A DNA stretch of 9,251 bases from an uncultured Pedobacter sp. (GTDB lineage: Bacteria; Bacteroidota; Bacteroidia; Sphingobacteriales; Sphingobacteriaceae). The DNA lies in assembly GCA_946478755.1 (NCBI GenBank), contig CAMLDJ010000214.1:1-9251 (forward strand). The letters run 5' to 3'. Positions 7,414 through 9,251 of the stretch are shown here, in pieces. Below the pieces are notes generated by a model, which saw only the letters and a list, made by a program, of their open reading frames with translations, had not been told where the DNA came from and ran no database searches. The first letter of the stretch is position 1, and every line of letters starts with the position of its first letter. Both the position numbers and the translations under genes were made by a program.

Positions 7414-7433
7414 CTAAAAAGGGCTAAAAAGAG
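7414..7433. repeat. 10-bp tandem repeat in the mfd / DUF2752 divergent region
   Basis: CTAAAAAGGG (7414-7423) is followed directly by CTAAAAAGAG (7424-7433), 9 of 10 positions identical, a spacing of one helical turn. It lies within the 186-bp region (7351-7536) between divergent mfd and the DUF2752 gene. It may be a regulator site or chance A-rich sequence. Confidence 0.5.
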
Positions 7434-7453
7434 GTTGTGAATAAGGTGTCGGG

Positions 7454-7494
7454 AAAGATTAGCTATCTTTAAAGGATTGAAGCCTTTTAAAGGC
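7454..7494. promoter_or_regulatory. Overlapping short dyads in the leader of the DUF2752-TM2 genes
   Basis: AAAGAT (7454-7459) and ATCTTT (7465-7470) form a dyad with a 5-base spacer. TTTAAAGG (7468-7475) could instead pair with CCTTTTAAA (7483-7491) with one bulge. GCCTTT-T-AAAGGC (7482-7494) is itself a near-perfect palindrome. TATCTTTA (7464-7471) is one mismatch from the TAnnTTTG promoter box and overlaps the first dyad. This could be a promoter with operator, or mutually exclusive RNA hairpins; the stems are short and A/T-rich. Confidence 0.3.
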
Positions 7495-7524
7495 ATAAAT
7501 CCGACATCCGTTGCAGATAAAATT

Positions 7525-7530
7525 GGAGGG
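7525..7530 (+). promoter_or_regulatory. Strong Shine-Dalgarno before DUF2752 gene
   Basis: GGAGGG lies six bases before the ATG at 7537. It fixes that start and stands out because the dusB, apaG, CPBP, cdsA, DUF3820 and mfd starts lack a clear Shine-Dalgarno, as is common in Bacteroidota. Confidence 0.7.
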
Positions 7531-7536
7531 TAGAAA

Positions 7537-7869
7537 ATGAAACTATTGAAGCGTTTGCCTTTCGAACTTTTCTTCTGGATAACAGCTTTGGTATTGCTGG
7601 GCACGGCCGATCTGCATGATCATAGCGAAGCAGCACATTTTACCCTTTGTCCGCTAGCCAGTATGGGTTTTACCTGGTGTCCCGGATGTGGAATAGGCAG
7701 GGCTATCGGACATTTGCTGCAAGGTGATTTTGGGGCCAGTCTGGAGCAGCACTGGTTTGGTCTGCCGGCCTTAATGATATTATGCTGCAGGATTGTGAGC
7801 CTGATCAGAACCAGCTTAAAGACCCATAGAGTAATGAACTTAAAATATAAGGAAGAAAGATATGTTTGA
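7537..7869 (+). CDS. DUF2752 family membrane protein
   Basis: A 110-residue protein matching the DUF2752 pattern (PF10825): hydrophobic helix at residues 8-23, then C38-P, W47-C-P-G-C-G-I-G-R-A (C48 and C51), the segment HLLQGDFGASLEQHWFG (59-75), and a second helix at 76-92. The C38/C48/C51 trio and the CPGCGxxRA core are the conserved heart of the family. They could bind a metal or act in redox chemistry, but no function is established. The loop before the motif has several His residues (H27, H29, H34). The TM2 gene begins inside its last codons (ATG at 7862, 8-base overlap), pointing to translational coupling and a shared membrane role. The C-terminus is short, basic and charged (KYKEERYV). 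Confidence 0.88.
   Translation: MKLLKRLPFELFFWITALVLLGTADLHDHSEAAHFTLCPLASMGFTWCPGCGIGRAIGHLLQGDFGASLEQHWFGLPALMILCCRIVSLIRTSLKTHRVMNLKYKEERYV
7849..7855 (+). promoter_or_regulatory. Shine-Dalgarno for the TM2 gene inside the DUF2752 coding region
   Basis: AAGGAAG lies six bases before the ATG at 7862. It supports this start over the internal ATG at 7880. Confidence 0.55.
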
Positions 7870-8221
7870 TTCACCATTTATGTCGCTGCCGGGCATTACG
7901 CCGCAGGAGTATTCGTATTTGCAAAGTGCAACTACGGGATTTAGCGAGCAACAGTTAAGAGGGTTTTTAATGATTTACGGGAGCAAGAGAAGAAATCCGG
8001 ATGATATGATACTTTATTGTATCCTTGGTTTCTTTGTACCTGGATTGCCAAGGTTTTTAGTGAACCAAATTGGAATGGGCGTATTGTACTTTTTCACGAT
8101 AGGCCTGTGTTTTATCGGGACGATCATCGACCTGGTTAACCATAAAAGCCTGGCTTACGAGTATAACCAGCGCATGGTTTTTGAAAGCCTGCAAATGGTA
8201 AAAATGGGTAACCTCCAGTAA
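7862..8221 (+). CDS. TM2 domain-containing protein
   Basis: A 119-residue protein. Residues 1-45 are soluble and polar; residues 50-94 form the two-helix TM2 domain (ILGFFVPGLPRF ... NQIGMGVLYFFTIGLCFIGTIIDLVNH), ending with the diagnostic Asp of the second helix (D90). The canonical GxHRFY turn between the helices is GLPRFL here, so the usual His is replaced by Pro and the Tyr by Leu. The C-terminal tail (YEYNQRMVFESLQMVKMG) looks helical and is probably cytoplasmic. TM2 proteins are small membrane proteins of uncertain role. The gene overlaps the upstream DUF2752 gene by 8 bases and ends in tandem stops (TAATAA, 8219-8224), 24 bases before the Nif3-like gene. Confidence 0.85.
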   Translation: MFDSPFMSLPGITPQEYSYLQSATTGFSEQQLRGFLMIYGSKRRNPDDMILYCILGFFVPGLPRFLVNQIGMGVLYFFTIGLCFIGTIIDLVNHKSLAYEYNQRMVFESLQMVKMGNLQ

Positions 8222-8232
8222 TAAATCTGTTG

Positions 8233-8240
8233 TATATTTA
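8233..8240 (+). promoter_or_regulatory. Weak promoter-like box before the Nif3-like gene
   Basis: TATATTTA is one mismatch from TAnnTTTG and lies five bases before the ATG at 8246. AGGGG at 8240-8244 is too close to the ATG to be a normal Shine-Dalgarno. Low support; the gene may simply be read from the DUF2752-TM2 transcript. Confidence 0.2.
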
Positions 8241-8245
8241 GGGGT

Positions 8246-9251
8246 ATGAAGTTATCTGTTTTAATAAAGCACCTGGAGGCCTTTGCGCCCTCAAATTACC
8301 AGGAGGATTACGACAATTCCGGATTGATCGTTGGCGATCCGGATGAGGAGGTACAGGGAGCCCTTGTGGCCTTAGACTGCCTGGAAAACGTAGTGGATGA
8401 GGCAATATTGCATCATTGCAATTTAATCATCACCCATCACCCCATCGTTTTTAAGGGACTGAAGAAGCTCACAGGTAAAAATTATGTAGAGCGGGTAGTG
8501 CTCAAAGCGATAAGAAACAACATTGCGTTGTATGCGATACATACCAATTTGGATCATGTGCATTATGGGGTGAACGGAGTGATCAGCAGCCGGCTTGGAC
8601 TTAAAAATACGAAGATATTGAGTCCGAAAGCAGGCATTTTGAAGAAACTGGTCACTTTTTGTCCGACTGCACAGGCAGATATCCTTAGAGAAGCCCTTTT
8701 TGCTGCCGGCGCAGGGTACCTGTCCGATTACAGCGAATGCAGCTTTAATGCGGATGGAGTTGGCACTTTTAAAGCCGGCGAGCATACCGACCCTTTTGTG
8801 GGAGAAAAAGGGATTCAGCACCAGGAGCCGGAGATCAGAATCGAGACCATATTTAAGGTTCAGGATCAGAGAAAGGTGTTGCTAGCCCTATTTGAGCATC
8901 ACCCATATGAAGAGGCTGCTTATGACATCTATCCGCTGGAGAACAGGCTGGACAATGTTGGCGCAGGAATGATCGGTTGGCTGGAAGAAGCGCTTGATGG
9001 CCCTGAATTTTTGAGGATGCTGAAGGATAATATGGACGCAACGGTCATCAGACATACGCGCCTGCTGCCGAAAAAAATTCGTAAAGTGGCGGTTTGTGGT
9101 GGCTCAGGGAGCTTTTTACTGAAAGAAGCCATAGCTGCAGGCGCGGATGCGTTTGTTACAGCGGATTTTAAATACCACGAGTTTTTTGATGCGGATGAAA
9201 AATTAGTGGTTGCCGATATCGGACACTTTGAAAGTGAACAATTTACATCTG
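8246..9251 (+). CDS. Nif3-like dinuclear metal center protein (YqfO type), 3'-truncated by window edge
   Basis: 335 residues are visible with no stop before the window end; the YqfO-type family is about 365 residues, so roughly 30 are missing. Start ATG at 8246. Metal-site residues of the family are present: H64-H65 in ITHHPIVF, D103 in HTNLDHVHYGVN (99-110), and the C-terminal H327 with E331 in GHFESEQ. The N-terminal EDYDNSGLIVGD (20-31) is typical. Residues about 130-235 form the inserted PII/CutA-like middle domain (FEHHPYEEAAYDIYPL at 216-231) found in the three-domain YqfO branch and absent from E. coli YbgI. AVCGGSGSFL (282-291) opens the second half of the Nif3 fold. Members form hexamers with two metals per subunit; a GTP cyclohydrolase I type 2 label exists in databases but is not well supported. 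In Bacteroidota a C4-type zinc-ribbon gene often follows, beyond this window. Confidence 0.94.
   Translation, partial: MKLSVLIKHLEAFAPSNYQEDYDNSGLIVGDPDEEVQGALVALDCLENVVDEAILHHCNLIITHHPIVFKGLKKLTGKNYVERVVLKAIRNNIALYAIHTNLDHVHYGVNGVISSRLGLKNTKILSPKAGILKKLVTFCPTAQADILREALFAAGAGYLSDYSECSFNADGVGTFKAGEHTDPFVGEKGIQHQEPEIRIETIFKVQDQRKVLLALFEHHPYEEAAYDIYPLENRLDNVGAGMIGWLEEALDGPEFLRMLKDNMDATVIRHTRLLPKKIRKVAVCGGSGSFLLKEAIAAGADAFVTADFKYHEFFDADEKLVVADIGHFESEQFTS

Noticed and set aside
8423..9132. Minus-strand reading frames opposite the Nif3-like gene
   Set aside because: Antisense to clear conserved Nif3 motifs, with no recognisable product.
1..9251. Mobile element, phage, CRISPR or defence island
   Set aside because: No transposase, integrase, terminal repeats, tRNA target or repeat-spacer pattern was seen; all genes are housekeeping or common membrane families.

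Overview
The window looks like an ordinary chromosomal segment of a Bacteroidota bacterium, most likely Sphingobacteriaceae (Pedobacter-like). This placement rests on recalled protein family flavour: the DusB, Mfd, CPBP, TM2 and Nif3-like proteins read like that group. It also rests on the scarcity of Shine-Dalgarno sites and on matches to the Bacteroidota promoter box TAnnTTTG. No database search was run. There are no tRNAs, rRNAs, CRISPR arrays, transposases or signs of recent transfer. Ten protein genes fill nearly all of the sequence, and two of them (first and last) are cut by the window edges.

Left part (1-1995): the 3' portion of a YugP-like membrane zinc metallopeptidase runs rightward. 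It meets, tail to tail with one base between the stop codons, a leftward pair dusB (tRNA-dihydrouridine synthase) then apaG. A 52-bp divergent spacer (1996-2047) separates dusB from a rightward pair, a CPBP-family intramembrane protease and cdsA (CDP-diacylglycerol synthase), whose reading frames overlap by ATGA. The spacer holds a tandem 8-bp repeat and a consensus-like promoter box for dusB.

Middle (3786-7350): mfd, the 1113-residue transcription-repair coupling factor, is leftward and followed after 9-10 bases by a 70-residue DUF3820 protein, probably in the same transcript. cdsA and the DUF3820 gene converge with a 23-bp gap. mfd starts with GTG, and a TAnnTTTG box sits only four bases upstream, which hints at a leaderless or nearly leaderless mRNA.

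Right part (7351-9251): a 186-bp divergent region contains a 10-bp tandem repeat and several overlapping short dyads. It is followed by a rightward set: a DUF2752 membrane protein, a TM2-domain protein overlapping it by 8 bases, and a Nif3-like dinuclear-metal protein cut by the window end. The DUF2752 and TM2 genes are the only ones here with clear Shine-Dalgarno sequences.

Functionally this is housekeeping content: tRNA modification, phospholipid precursor synthesis, transcription-coupled repair, and membrane proteins of uncertain role. I do not see a convincing new system. The least understood pieces are the DUF2752-TM2 membrane pair, the DUF3820 partner of mfd, and the CPBP-cdsA coupling.
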